Shown: one piece after another, positions 32,783 through 41,611 of the stretch | Position numbering within the stretch: the stretch's first letter is position 1 | How the letters are laid out: every line of letters starts with the position of its first letter | Assembly (NCBI RefSeq): GCF_022627955.1 | Contig: NZ_JABXGD010000001.1 | Coordinates: forward strand, 186,001-250,000 | Source: Microbacterium sp. C5A9 | GTDB lineage: Bacteria; Actinomycetota; Actinomycetes; Actinomycetales; Microbacteriaceae | DNA length: 64,000 nt | Direction: 5' to 3' | Made by a program: the position numbers and the translations under genes | The notes under the pieces: generated by a model | The model's database searches: none | What the model was told of the DNA's origin: nothing | What the model saw: only the letters and a program-made list of their open reading frames with translations

Positions 32783-33840
32783 CCCGCACCTACACCTTCG
32801 ATCCGCTTCCGCGGCCCGTCGTCGGCCCTGGCGAGTTCGTGTTCGCGGCCGTGGGCCTCGACCACGGGCACATCCACGGGATGGTCGAGCAGCTCGTGCA
32901 CGCCGGCGCGACACTGTCGCTCGTCTTCGACCCCGACCCGGCGAAGGTCGCCGACATCCTCGAGCGCTTCCCGCAGGCGCGGACGGCGGCGAGCGAGCAG
33001 GAAGTGCTCGACGATCCCGAGGTGCAGCTCGTCGCAAGCGCGTCGATCGCGAATCAGCGGGCATCTCTCGGAGTGCGCGTACTCGATGCGGGCAAGGACT
33101 TCTTCGCCGACAAGCCGGCGATCACCACGATGGACGATCTCGCCGCCGCGCGCGAGGCCGTCGCCCGCACCGGTCGCAGGTTCGCCGTCTACTACGGCGA
33201 GCGGGTGCACTCCGAGGCGGCGATCCTCGCGGGGCAGCTGATCGACCAGGGCGCGATCGGCACGGTGCTGCAGGTGGCCTCGTTCGGGCCGCACCGCATC
33301 GGCTCTGGGCGACCCGACTGGTTCTACGACCCCGAGCAGTACGGCGGCATCATCTGCGACATCGGCAGCCACAACTTCGAGCAGATGCTCTATTACACCG
33401 GTGCGACCGCCGGGGAGGTCGTCAGCTCGACGGTCGCGAACTACGCGCACCGCGAGACTCCGGGGCTGCAGGACTTCGGCGACGCCCACGTCGTGCTCGA
33501 CAACGGCACGACCGGCTACGTGCGCGTGGACTGGTTCACCCCGGCAGGGCTCGACGTCTTCGGAGACGGGCGCACCGTGCTGCTCGGCACCGACGGGTAC
33601 ATCGAGCTGCGCAAGTACACCGATATCACCACCGACAACGGCGGCGGACAGGTGCTGCTCGTCAACCAGGACGGCCAGTTCCGCTTCGACGCGACCGGTA
33701 AGACGGGATTCCCGTTCTTCGGCCAGCTGATCCGCGACTGCCTCGATCGCACCGAGCACGCGATGACGCAGGCGCATGCCTTCGCGGCGGCAGAGCTGAG
33801 CATCATCGCGCAGCGGGATGCCAGGGTGCTCGCCGGCTGA
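32779..33840 (+). CDS. Second Gfo/Idh/MocA-family oxidoreductase of the operon
   Basis: The product has 353 residues. The Rossmann region is atypical: the N-terminus FVFAAVGLDHGHIHGMVEQLV lacks the usual GxGxxG. The Lys motif is FFADKPAITT (DKP instead of EKP), and YGGIICDIGSHNFEQML replaces the GGG-type helix. This variant is seen in a divergent branch of the family. It is translationally coupled to the cupin gene and closes the operon. Its substrate probably differs from that of the enzyme at 30927. A hairpin-forming repeat follows at 33877-33958. Confidence 0.8.
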   Translation: MTRTYTFDPLPRPVVGPGEFVFAAVGLDHGHIHGMVEQLVHAGATLSLVFDPDPAKVADILERFPQARTAASEQEVLDDPEVQLVASASIANQRASLGVRVLDAGKDFFADKPAITTMDDLAAAREAVARTGRRFAVYYGERVHSEAAILAGQLIDQGAIGTVLQVASFGPHRIGSGRPDWFYDPEQYGGIICDIGSHNFEQMLYYTGATAGEVVSSTVANYAHRETPGLQDFGDAHVVLDNGTTGYVRVDWFTPAGLDVFGDGRTVLLGTDGYIELRKYTDITTDNGGGQVLLVNQDGQFRFDATGKTGFPFFGQLIRDCLDRTEHAMTQAHAFAAAELSIIAQRDARVLAG

Positions 33841-33876
33841 CGGCTTCCGCATCCGGCATCCGTCCCCTGCTGCGAC

Positions 33877-33958
33877 GGAGGCCTCTCGTAATGAAGGAGG
33901 TCTCTCGCAACGAAGGACCGGACGCGTGTTCACGTCCTTCGCAGCGCGAGATCTCCTT
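33877..33958. repeat. Tandem 19-base repeat and 25-base inverted repeat, possible bidirectional terminator
   Basis: Two 19-base units lie directly in tandem (33877-33895 and 33896-33914), differing at three positions; each begins GGAGG and ends with a GAA. The second unit, within 33894-33918, is also an arm of a hairpin with 33934-33958 (21 of 25 positions pair, 15-base loop). The element fills the gap between convergent genes, so it may terminate transcription from both sides. Confidence 0.55.
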
Positions 33959-33980
33959 CGGAGCGTGGGGCAGAGAAGGA

Positions 33981-34289
33981 TCAGAGGGGTGTCGGGCGGA
34001 AGATCCTCATGGGCCTGACGGTCACGTCGCGCCACACGTCGCCCGTGACGTACGGCTCCGCGTCGTACCAGGTGCGGAAGGCGGTCTCGTTTGCGAAGGC
34101 GACGTGCATCGACGATCCGATCATCCGACCCTCCTCATCGAGGATCGCGCCACCGCTCAGGAGTTCGCCTCGGTCGGCGAGGCGCTGGGCTCCGACGAGA
34201 TGCGCGTCCCTGACCGCGAGACGGCGGTTCAGAGCATCCGCATCTGTTCCGTCCCAGGCGATCACGAGGTATTCGACGGGAGTGTTCAT
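33981..34289 (-). CDS. YCII-family small protein
   Basis: The product has 102 residues. The N-terminus EYLVIAWDGTDADALNRRLAVRDAHLVGAQRL and LLSGGAILDEEGRMIGSS are the standard YCII pattern, a ferredoxin-like fold with a conserved His (DAHL) and Asp. Most members have unknown roles; some are dehydrochlorinases or domain partners of sigma factors. It stands alone between two hairpin elements. Likely cytoplasmic. Confidence 0.8.
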   Translation of the reverse strand: MNTPVEYLVIAWDGTDADALNRRLAVRDAHLVGAQRLADRGELLSGGAILDEEGRMIGSSMHVAFANETAFRTWYDAEPYVTGDVWRDVTVRPMRIFRPTPL

Positions 34290-34360
34290 GCATCCAGCCT
34301 AGAACGGCCCTGGCCTGGAACAGCCTTGGCGTCAGTGCCTCGCGCGGAGGACGGCGCGTA

Positions 34361-34410
34361 GGGAGGACGGAGCGGTGAACACGTCCTCCCCTCGGACAGA
34401 CCTCTGTCCG
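34361..34410. terminator. Two hairpins downstream of xylB
   Basis: GGGAGGAC/GTCCTCCC (34361-34368 and 34383-34390, 14-base loop) and CGGACAG/CTGTCCG (34393-34399 and 34404-34410, 4-base loop) lie beyond the xylB stop on the minus strand. No T-run follows, as is common in high-GC actinobacteria. They probably end the xylAB message. Confidence 0.6.
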
Positions 34411-34429
34411 CGGGGCGTGCTCTCCAGAG

Positions 34430-35716
34430 TCAGACGACGAGCGACGCCGCCTGCCGGGCGGCGCCGAGTGCGACGTACTCACCGGGCTCGGGCACCTCGA
34501 CCGGAAGGCCGAGGACGTCGGGCGCGATACCGCGCACCGCTTCCGACTGCGCGCCGCCGCCGATGAGCAGGGCACGCTCGAGCGGGATGCCGAGGTCGCG
34601 CAGCGCGTCGAGGCCTGCGCCGAGTCCGCGCAGCATGCCCTCGACCGCCGCGCGAGCGAGGTTCGCTCGAGTCGTGGATGCGAGCGTCATTCCCGTGAGG
34701 GATGCCGTGGCATCCGGCAGATTCGGCGTGCGCTCGCCCTCGAAATAGGGGACGAGCGTGAGGCCGGATGCGCCGGAGGCCGCGCTCAGTGCGAGATCGC
34801 TGAACTCGTCATGCGTCACTCCGAGCAGCGCAGCGGTCACGTCCACCACACGCGCTGCATTCAGCGTCGCGACCAGGGGCAGGAAGTTGCCCGAGGCGTC
34901 GGCGAAGCCCGCCACGGTGCCGCTCGCATCGCTGATCGGCGTCGTGCTGATCGCACAGACCGTGCCCGAGGTGCCGATCGATACGACGACGTCACCGGGA
35001 GCCGCACCCAGCCCGAGTGCTGCCGCCGCGTTGTCGCCAGCACCCGCGCCGACACGTCGGCCGTCGGCATCCGTCACGAACTCGTCGTGAGCGAGCACGC
35101 GAGGCAGAATCGCATCGTGACCGAGGGCCGCGACCAGCAGCTCGCGATCGTACTCTCCGGTCGCAGGACTCCAGTACCCGGTGCCCGAGGCATCCGAGCG
35201 ATCGGTCACCAGTTCGTCGAGAACCGGGTTCTCGGGGCCGAAGCCGCGCAGCCTCCAGGTCAGCCAGTCGTGCGGCAGCGCGACCGCAGCCACGCGCGCA
35301 GCGTTCTCAGGCTCGTGATCGCGCAGCCAGCGCAGCTTCGTGATCGTGAAGGATGCGACCGGCACGAGCCCGGTGCGCGCGGCCAGAGCGGATGCTCCGA
35401 ACTCGCCGATCAGATGTTTCGCCGCGCCGGCGGAGCGGGTGTCGTTCCACAGCAGCGCATCGCGGATGACGTTTCCGTCCGCGTCGAGCGCGACCATGCC
35501 GTGCTGCTGTCCGCCGATCGACCACGCGGCGATGTCGTCGAGCGACCCCGCCTCCGCGATCGCGGCGTCGAGAGCGCGCCACCAGGCCTCGGGGTCGACG
35601 GACGTCCCGTCAGGGTGCGACGCGCGCCCGGTGCGGATGACCGCCCCGGTCGACGTGTCGACGACCACGGCCTTGCAGGACTGGGTCGACGAATCGACCC
35701 CGAGAACCAGCGGCAT
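34430..35716 (-). CDS. xylB: Xylulokinase
   Basis: The product has 428 residues of the FGGY kinase family: [17 protein letters not shown] for the first phosphate-binding loop, the substrate segment [11 protein letters not shown], the [13 protein letters not shown] loop with the catalytic Asp, and [12 protein letters not shown]. The reaction is ATP + D-xylulose to D-xylulose 5-phosphate. It follows xylA by five bases and is controlled with it. The protein ends soon after [12 protein letters not shown], whereas many xylulokinases have 20-40 more residues, so the C-terminus is short but no essential motif is lost. Confidence 0.92.
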   Translation of the reverse strand: MPLVLGVDSSTQSCKAVVVDTSTGAVIRTGRASHPDGTSVDPEAWWRALDAAIAEAGSLDDIAAWSIGGQQHGMVALDADGNVIRDALLWNDTRSAGAAKHLIGEFGASALAARTGLVPVASFTITKLRWLRDHEPENAARVAAVALPHDWLTWRLRGFGPENPVLDELVTDRSDASGTGYWSPATGEYDRELLVAALGHDAILPRVLAHDEFVTDADGRRVGAGAGDNAAAALGLGAAPGDVVVSIGTSGTVCAISTTPISDASGTVAGFADASGNFLPLVATLNAARVVDVTAALLGVTHDEFSDLALSAASGASGLTLVPYFEGERTPNLPDATASLTGMTLASTTRANLARAAVEGMLRGLGAGLDALRDLGIPLERALLIGGGAQSEAVRGIAPDVLGLPVEVPEPGEYVALGAARQAASLVV

Positions 35717-35721
35717 GACGA

Positions 35722-36909
35722 TCAGCGAGCGCCGAGCAGGTGCTCGGTCGCGAGCTGCTGCAGGCGGACGAAGCCGAATCCCTTGCCGCCGAAGTACGAG
35801 TTCGCGTCGAAGTCCTCGTAGGCCGAGCGGTCGGCGAGGAAGTCGTCGTACGATTCGCCCGGGTTGAGGGTCGGCGTCGAGAGCTCGTCGACACGGGCGG
35901 CGGCGAGAGCCTCCTGCACCTCGGGGTCGGCACGGAACGCGGCCGCGCGCTCCTTGAGCAGCAGGTACGTGCGCATGTTCGCGGCGGCCGAGTCCCAGAC
36001 GCCGGTCTCGTCCTCGGTGCGGCTGGGCTTGTAGTCGAAGTGGCGGGGGCCGTCGTAGGCGGGCACGCCCCCGGGGCCGCCGTTCTCGAGCAGGTCGACG
36101 AGCGAGAACGCGTTGTGCAGGTCGCCGTGACCGAACACCAGGTCCTGGTCGTACTTGATGCCGCGCTGACCGTTGAGGTCGATGTGGAAGAGCTTGCCGT
36201 GGAACAGCGCCTGGGCGATGCCGGCCGTGAAGTTGAGCCCGGCCATCTGCTCGTGACCGACCTCGGGGTTCACGCCGACCAGTTCGGGACGCTCGAGCGA
36301 GTCGATGAAGGCGATCGCGTGGCCGAGGGTCGGCAGCAGGATGTCGCCGCGGGGCTCGTTCGGCTTCGGCTCGATCGCGAAGCGGATGTCGTAGCCCTTG
36401 TCGGTGACATAGTCGCCCAGCAGGTTGACAGCCTCGCGGTAGCGCTCCAGCGCCTGACGGACGTCCTTGGCGGAGTCATACTCGGCGCCCTCGCGGCCGC
36501 CCCACATGACGAACGTCTGGGCGCCGAGCTCCGCGCCCAGGTCGAGCTGGCGGAAGACCTTGCGCAGCGCGTAGCGGCGCACGGCGCGGTCGTTCGAGGT
36601 GAAGCCGCCGTCCTTGAAGACCGGGGCGCTGAACAGGTTGGTCGTCACCATGGGCACGATGAGGCCGGTGTCGGCGAGGGCGCCCTTGAGGCGGTCGATC
36701 TGCGTCTGGCGCTCGGCGGCGGTCGAGCCGAAGGCGAACAGGTCGTCGTCGTGGAACGTGAGGCCGTAGGCGCCGAGCTCGGCGAGCTTCTCGACGGCGT
36801 GCACGACGTCGAGCGCGGGGCGGGTGGGGCCACCGAAGGGGTCGGCTCCGTTGTAGCCGACGGTCCAGAGGCCGAAGGAGAACTTGTCGTCGCGGGTGGG
36901 GGTGGGCAT
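35722..36909 (-). CDS. xylA: Xylose isomerase
   Basis: The product has 395 residues, close to the actinomycete class I enzymes (about 388). The active-site His is in [14 protein letters not shown], the metal and substrate ligands include [28 protein letters not shown] and [16 protein letters not shown], and it ends [14 protein letters not shown]. The reaction is D-xylose to D-xylulose. ATG 36909 is preceded by AGGAG at the right distance. xylA-xylB form an operon divergent from the ROK repressor xylR, with an inverted repeat between. Confidence 0.96.
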   Translation of the reverse strand: MPTPTRDDKFSFGLWTVGYNGADPFGGPTRPALDVVHAVEKLAELGAYGLTFHDDDLFAFGSTAAERQTQIDRLKGALADTGLIVPMVTTNLFSAPVFKDGGFTSNDRAVRRYALRKVFRQLDLGAELGAQTFVMWGGREGAEYDSAKDVRQALERYREAVNLLGDYVTDKGYDIRFAIEPKPNEPRGDILLPTLGHAIAFIDSLERPELVGVNPEVGHEQMAGLNFTAGIAQALFHGKLFHIDLNGQRGIKYDQDLVFGHGDLHNAFSLVDLLENGGPGGVPAYDGPRHFDYKPSRTEDETGVWDSAAANMRTYLLLKERAAAFRADPEVQEALAAARVDELSTPTLNPGESYDDFLADRSAYEDFDANSYFGGKGFGFVRLQQLATEHLLGAR

Positions 36910-36932
36910 GGCTGCTCCTGTGCAGGTCATCG

Positions 36933-36957
36933 GATAAGTTGTGATTGACAACATATC
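36933..36957. promoter_or_regulatory. XylR operator between xylA and xylR
   Basis: Ten-base arms GATAAGTTGT (36933-36942) and ACAACATATC (36948-36957) form an inverted repeat with one mismatch and a 5-base spacer. It lies 24 bases upstream of the xylA start in the divergent gap. Its AT-rich content stands out from the surroundings. ROK-type XylR repressors bind sites of this size. Confidence 0.7.
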
Positions 36958-36995
36958 TCATGACACGGGGTGCGTCCACCCCCTACAGTGAAGGG

Positions 36996-38183
36996 ATGCC
37001 GACACCGCCGAGCCCCGCGCTGGGCACCCGTCCGCACAACCTCGCCCGCATCCTCCGGCTCGTGCACGAGAACGGCGCGCAGTCCAGGGCGGCGCTGACC
37101 GAGCAGACGGGTCTGAACCGATCGACCATCGCCGACCTCGTCGCCGAGCTGGTGAGACGGGGGCTCGTCGACGAGCGGGTGCCCGACGTCCCCGGTCGCG
37201 TCGGACGTCCGTCACCCGTCGTCACGGCGTCGGCTCGGGTCGTCGCCATCGCGGTGAACCCCGAGGTCGATGCGATCGAGATCGCCGCCGTGGGCCTCGA
37301 CCGCAGCATCCTCGTGCGCGAGCGGCTGCCGAACGAGAGCCTCCCCACACCGGATGCCGTGGCCGAGGTGATCGCGACGCGCATCGCCGCCTGGCGGGAG
37401 GGGCCGCTCGCGGCCGTCCGCATCGAGGCGGTCGGCATCGCCGTGCCGGGTCTCGTGCGCTCCTCCGACGGCGTCGTGCGCAACGCTCCGCATCTCGGAT
37501 GGATCGACGTGCCGCTCGCCCGACGGGTGCAGTCGGCCACCGGGATCCCGACCGTCGTCGACAACGACGCCACGCTCGGGGCCATCGCGGAGCATCGCTT
37601 CGGCGCCGGTCGGGGCATCGACGACATCGTGTATCTCAACGGCGGTGCCTCGGGCATCGGCGGCGGTCTCATCATCCACGGCGCACCCGTCGCCGGGGCC
37701 GGGGGATACGCCGGAGAGTTCGGACAGAACCGGCCGCGCATCTCCGCCGACGACGACCGCCGCACCGCCGACGGCGTGCTCGAGTCGGAGGTCAGCCGCG
37801 CGCTGCTGCTCGCGGCCGTCGGGTTGGAGACTGCCGACGACGAGACGCTCGACGACGAGCTGTCGACGACCGATTCGCCGTCCGTCGCCGACGAGGTCAC
37901 CAGGCAGGCGCATGTGCTCGCGAGCGCGCTGGCGAACGCCGTCAACGTGCTGAACCCCGCTCTCGTCGTCCTCGGCGGCTTCCTCGCCACCATCGCCGAT
38001 CTGCGCGCGCCGCAGATCGAGGCCGACGTGCGCGCGCTGGCGATGACCGAGAGCGCAGAGGGACTGGAGATCCGCCCCGCGGCGCTGGGCGCGGACAGAC
38101 TGCTCATCGGGGCGGCGGAGCTGGCCTTCGCCGCGGTGCTCGCAGACCCCGGGGGAGCGGAAGCGCAGGCCGACGCCACCTGA
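36996..38183 (+). CDS. xylR: ROK-family xylose repressor
   Basis: The product has 395 residues. An N-terminal winged HTH (RILRLVHENGAQSRAALTEQTGLNRSTIADLVAELVRRGLV) precedes a ROK sugar-kinase-like domain containing VGIAVPGLV, VDNDATLGAIAEH and GGLIIHGAPVAGAGGYAGEFG. The typical ROK zinc-site cysteines are not evident, as in several ROK repressors. TACAGT at 36984-36989, six bases before ATG 36996, fits a leaderless message. It diverges from xylA; a 25-base inverted repeat in between is its likely operator. Confidence 0.88.
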   Translation: MPTPPSPALGTRPHNLARILRLVHENGAQSRAALTEQTGLNRSTIADLVAELVRRGLVDERVPDVPGRVGRPSPVVTASARVVAIAVNPEVDAIEIAAVGLDRSILVRERLPNESLPTPDAVAEVIATRIAAWREGPLAAVRIEAVGIAVPGLVRSSDGVVRNAPHLGWIDVPLARRVQSATGIPTVVDNDATLGAIAEHRFGAGRGIDDIVYLNGGASGIGGGLIIHGAPVAGAGGYAGEFGQNRPRISADDDRRTADGVLESEVSRALLLAAVGLETADDETLDDELSTTDSPSVADEVTRQAHVLASALANAVNVLNPALVVLGGFLATIADLRAPQIEADVRALAMTESAEGLEIRPAALGADRLLIGAAELAFAAVLADPGGAEAQADAT

Positions 38184-38205
38184 CCGGATCCGACCGGAGA
38201 AGTCG

Positions 38206-38220
38206 GGTGGCGGTGCCACC
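38206..38220 (+). terminator. Possible weak terminator after xylR
   Basis: GGTGGC/GCCACC (38206-38211, 38215-38220) with a GGT loop lies 22 bases after the xylR stop. The stem is short and no T-run follows. Confidence 0.3.
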
Positions 38221-38254
38221 GTCGAGCGCACGATGGTGAGGAAAGGAGGGCCCC

Positions 38255-39118
38255 ATGATCGGAATGCTCAACGCACTGGTCGATCTCGTCGAGAGCGAGC
38301 CCGGCGGCGATCTCGACATCGGTGCGTTCGCCCGCGAACACGGCACCACGGAGTATCACCTCCGACGGATGTTCTCGGCCCTGGCGGGTATGCCGCTGTC
38401 GGAATACGTGCGTCGTCGTCGGATGACGCTCGCCGCTGCGGAACTCGCCGCGGGTTCCCCGAGCGTGCTCGACATCGCGGTGCGCCACGGCTACGGCTCG
38501 GCGGAGGCGTTCGGCCGAGCCTTCCGCGGCGTGCACGGGATCAGCCCGGCGCACGCGCGCCGAGACGGGGGCCCTCTCCGCACACAACCCACGCTCCGGT
38601 TCCGCCTGAGCATCGAAGGGAGCACCCCGATGGATGTCACCATCACCACCACCCCCGAGCTCGTCCTCATCGGTCACGCGACGCGCGTGCCGCTGATCCA
38701 CGAAGGGGTCAATCCGCACATCCAGGCGCACATCGCGGCGATTGAGCCCGAGGAGCACCTCCGGCTCAAGGCCATGAGCGATGCGGAACCCGGAGGAATC
38801 CTCGCCGTCACCGGAGACATCGCTCCTGACGCCGACGAGGGCACCGAGCTGACGTATCTGCACGGCGTCTCGGTGCGCCAGGGGACGGCTGTTCCCGACG
38901 GCCTCGACTCGCTGCGGGTCGAGGCGGGCGCATGGGCGGTGTTCGCCGCATCCGGGCCGTTCCCCGAGACCCTGCAGAGCCTCTGGGCGGCGACGGCGAC
39001 CGACTGGTTCCCGTCGAACCCGTGGCGCCTGCGCCCGGGCCCCTCGATCGTGCGATACCTCGAGTTCACCGGCACGCATGCCTCGTGCGAGCTCTGGCTC
39101 GCGGTCGAACCGGCGTGA
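38255..39118 (+). CDS. AraC-type regulator with C-terminal GyrI-like domain
   Basis: The product has 287 residues. The AraC double HTH lies at the N-terminus (residues about 8-105: FAREHGTTEYHLRRMFSALAGMPLSEYVRRRRM, then DIAVRHGYGSAEAFGRAFRGVHGISPAHARR). A GyrI-like small-molecule-binding domain follows (VTITTTPELVLIGHATRVPLI through VRYLEFTGTHASCELWLAV). This Rob/SoxS-plus-effector layout is used to sense drugs or other small molecules. AAAGGAGG at 38244-38251 is a strong ribosome site. It precedes a stand-alone GyrI-like protein gene by 111 bases. Confidence 0.88.
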   Translation: MIGMLNALVDLVESEPGGDLDIGAFAREHGTTEYHLRRMFSALAGMPLSEYVRRRRMTLAAAELAAGSPSVLDIAVRHGYGSAEAFGRAFRGVHGISPAHARRDGGPLRTQPTLRFRLSIEGSTPMDVTITTTPELVLIGHATRVPLIHEGVNPHIQAHIAAIEPEEHLRLKAMSDAEPGGILAVTGDIAPDADEGTELTYLHGVSVRQGTAVPDGLDSLRVEAGAWAVFAASGPFPETLQSLWAATATDWFPSNPWRLRPGPSIVRYLEFTGTHASCELWLAVEPA

Positions 39119-39229
39119 GGCGTCTCGGGTGGGCAGCGCGGGCACTGCCGCACCGCCCACCCGATGTCCACCGCCCGTGCGACACTGTGACGACCGTCGG
39201 ATGCCGATGCCGGCGTGAGAGGACCCGCG

Positions 39230-39862
39230 ATGGCGATCGACCCCAAGAAGTCACTCGACGCCTACCGGGCGAAGCACGGTGAGTTCCGCATCCTCGAGGT
39301 GCCCCCGATGCAGTACCTGATGGTCGACGGCGCGGGTGACCCGAACAGTGCGCTGGCGTATCAGGATGCGGTGTCCGCGCTCTTCCCCCTCGCCTACACG
39401 CTCAAGTTCGCGAGCAGGGAGAAGCTCGGGATCGACACGGTCGTGATGCCTCTCGAGGGGCAGTGGCACGCACCCGACATGGAGTCGTTCACATCGCGAC
39501 GCGACAAGTCGGCATGGCGGTGGACTCTCATGATCATGGTGCCGGAGCACGTCACCGACGAGATGTTCGACCACGCGGTCGACACGGTCGAGGCGAAGCT
39601 CGCGAAGAAGAAGCAGGCTTCTCCCGCGCTGCGGTCCGTGCGGCTCGAGACCCTCGACGAAGGGCTGTGCGTGCAGACTCTGCACGTCGGCTCGTATGAC
39701 GACGAGGCCCCGGTGCTCGACGAGCTGCACCACCGATTCATCCCCGAGAACGGTCTGGGTATGACGGGGCTTCACCATGAGATCTATCTCAGCGATGTGC
39801 GCCGGGTCGAGCCCGCGAAGCTCCGCACCATCCTGCGTCAACCGGTGGAACGCATCGGCTGA
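39230..39862 (+). CDS. GyrI-like small-molecule-binding protein
   Basis: The product has 210 residues without HTH. The sequence starts DPKKSLDAYRAKHGEFRILEVPPMQYLMVDGAGDPNS and later has DEGLCVQTLHVGSYDDEAPVLDELHHRFIPENG and HHEIYLSDVRRVEPAKLRTILRQPV. This is the pattern of GyrI-like proteins, a fold that binds or hydrolyses small toxic molecules. The neighbouring AraC protein carries a related domain, so both may respond to the same compound. Start 39230 has GAGAGGA upstream. Confidence 0.8.
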   Translation: MAIDPKKSLDAYRAKHGEFRILEVPPMQYLMVDGAGDPNSALAYQDAVSALFPLAYTLKFASREKLGIDTVVMPLEGQWHAPDMESFTSRRDKSAWRWTLMIMVPEHVTDEMFDHAVDTVEAKLAKKKQASPALRSVRLETLDEGLCVQTLHVGSYDDEAPVLDELHHRFIPENGLGMTGLHHEIYLSDVRRVEPAKLRTILRQPVERIG

Positions 39863-39927
39863 CGAGTGCCGAGCCCGTTCGGCGGAATCCCTCTGACGAT
39901 CGTGGCGTCGGGCGATATCCTGCTCGG

Positions 39928-40725
39928 ATGACCTCAGCGAAGGATGCCGCGCGCTCGGCGCAGCGATCCGATGCATTCCGACGCGTGGCGCGGGCGGGTT
40001 TCGTCGTGGTCGGCCTCGTGCACATCATCATCGGGGTGATCGCCGTCTCCATCGCCACCGGCGGCGGCGGCGATGCCGACCAGGACGGCGCGATGGAGCA
40101 GATCCGCTCGACGCCCGTCGGTGGGCTGGTTCTCGGGCTGGTCGCGGTCGCGCTGGTCGCTCTGGCCGTGTGGCAGATCGCCAGCGGTCTCCTCGCCGGC
40201 GGCAAGGAGCCCCGCAAGTGGGGGATGAGGATCAAGCTGATCGGCATCGCGGGCGCCTACCTCGTGATCGCCGGCCTGGCGCTGATCTTCGCCTTCGGAG
40301 GGCACGTCGAGTCCGAGACGACGCTGCGCGCTCTCAGCGCCGTGATCCTCGGCGCGCCGGGCGGAATCGTGGTGCTCATCGTCCTCGGCCTGACCGTGGC
40401 GGGTGTGGGCGTCGGGTTCATCGTCATCGGGTTCACGAGGGGCTTCGAGAAGACGATGGATGTTCCGGAGGGACCCTCGCGGCCCGGGATCATCGCCCTC
40501 GGCGTCGCGGGCTACACCGCCAAGGGCATCGCGATCACGGTGACCGGCTTGTTGTTCGTCGTGGCGGCGTGGACGCAGGACCCTGAGAAGGCTGCGGGCC
40601 TGGATGGGGCCCTGCGGAGTCTGGTCGACCTGCCCCAGGGCCGCGCGATCCTCTGGCTCGTCGGGGTGGGACTCGCGATCTACGGCCTCTTCTCGATGGT
40701 CCGCGCGCGCTTCGCCCGGATGTGA
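39928..40725 (+). CDS. DUF1206 membrane protein
   Basis: The product has 265 residues and six predicted membrane helices arranged as three repeated pairs. Each pair begins with an ARAGF/AGYTAKG-like motif (RVARAGFVVVGLVHIIIG and VAGYTAKGIAITVTGLLFV), the DUF1206 hallmark. Function unknown; the family is widespread in actinobacteria. TATCCT at 39916-39921, six bases before the ATG and with no ribosome site, points to a leaderless message. Confidence 0.85.
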   Translation: MTSAKDAARSAQRSDAFRRVARAGFVVVGLVHIIIGVIAVSIATGGGGDADQDGAMEQIRSTPVGGLVLGLVAVALVALAVWQIASGLLAGGKEPRKWGMRIKLIGIAGAYLVIAGLALIFAFGGHVESETTLRALSAVILGAPGGIVVLIVLGLTVAGVGVGFIVIGFTRGFEKTMDVPEGPSRPGIIALGVAGYTAKGIAITVTGLLFVVAAWTQDPEKAAGLDGALRSLVDLPQGRAILWLVGVGLAIYGLFSMVRARFARM

Positions 40726-40734
40726 CGCCGGGCC

Positions 40735-41382
40735 TCAGCCGTTCGCGGGCTTCTCGCTCCACAGCAGTAGGAACGCGCCGAGGCCGATCATGAGCCCACC
40801 TCCGGTCGCCCCCATGGCCTCGATGCGACGGGGAGATCGACCGAACCACTCGCGGGCGCCGCTCGCGAGCAGCACCCAGATCGCATCGCACGCGACACCG
40901 ATCGCCACGACGATCGCGCCGAGCACGAACAGCTGCATCGGCACCGACCCCGCGTGCAGGTCGACGAACTGCGGGAGGATCGCCAGGAAGAAGGCGATCG
41001 ACTTGGGGTTGGTGATCCCGACCACGAGACCCTCTCCCAGCAAACGCATGCCCGATCGCCTCTCCACAGGCCCGGTCACCGTGGCTGAGGCGGCCTTGCG
41101 GTGTCTGATCGCCTGGACGCCGAGGAACACCAGGTAGCCGGCGCCGAGCACTTTCACGATCGTGAACAGCACGATCGACTGGGCAACCATCGTGCCCACG
41201 CCCAGTGCCACGGCCACGACGAGCACGATCGATCCGAGCGCCGTGCCCAGGATGCTGAGGAATCCGCCGAGTCGCCCCAGAGCCATCGCTCTGCCGATCG
41301 TGAACAGCACCGTCGGTCCGGGGATGACGACCATGACGAATGCGGCCACGACGAAGGTCGCGAGAGTCTCGGCGCTGAACAT
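40735..41382 (-). CDS. LysE/RhtB-family amino acid exporter
   Basis: The product has 215 residues with six predicted membrane helices. The N-terminal FVVAAFVMVVIPGPTVLFTIGRAMALG contains the PGP motif of the LysE superfamily, followed by GTALGSIVLVVAVALG and GAGYLVFLGVQAIRHR. The central segment VGITNPKSIAFFLAILPQFVD is also diagnostic. Members export amino acids such as lysine, homoserine, threonine or leucine. It is convergent with the DUF1206 gene and divergent from the pilus locus. Confidence 0.9.
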   Translation of the reverse strand: MFSAETLATFVVAAFVMVVIPGPTVLFTIGRAMALGRLGGFLSILGTALGSIVLVVAVALGVGTMVAQSIVLFTIVKVLGAGYLVFLGVQAIRHRKAASATVTGPVERRSGMRLLGEGLVVGITNPKSIAFFLAILPQFVDLHAGSVPMQLFVLGAIVVAIGVACDAIWVLLASGAREWFGRSPRRIEAMGATGGGLMIGLGAFLLLWSEKPANG

Positions 41383-41611
41383 GGTGCGAGCTTAGAGCAG
41401 CCCTCGGAGACCGATCGAAGAGTCTCCTTCTCGGGCCCGTCATAAAAAGTCCGCATCGAGGTCTGGATATGTGACGGGCAGCTTCTGCCTCGTGCGGGTG
41501 GGGAATCACCCGTCGGCTCACCGCACGCGGAGATCGCACAGAGATCGGATCTCCGCACTCGTCTGAGACTGCGATCGCGTCCGGGGGCGCAACAAGATGA
41601 TGGGGATACAC
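41383..41611. other. Control region upstream of the pilus locus
   Basis: No gene is seen here. The stretch is less GC-rich than its neighbours at 41439-41476 and holds a hairpin GCGGAGATC/GATCTCCGC (41527-41535 and 41548-41556, 12-base loop) 56 bases before the first pilin start. I could not fix a promoter with confidence. Confidence 0.4.

Noticed and set aside
34430..34500. xylB as a truncated pseudogene
   Set aside because: The C-terminus is short but all catalytic motifs are present and the stop is followed by terminator-like hairpins.
36983..39160. Long minus-strand frame across xylR and the AraC gene
   Set aside because: No protein motif and biased composition, while the plus-strand genes show clear domains and start signals.
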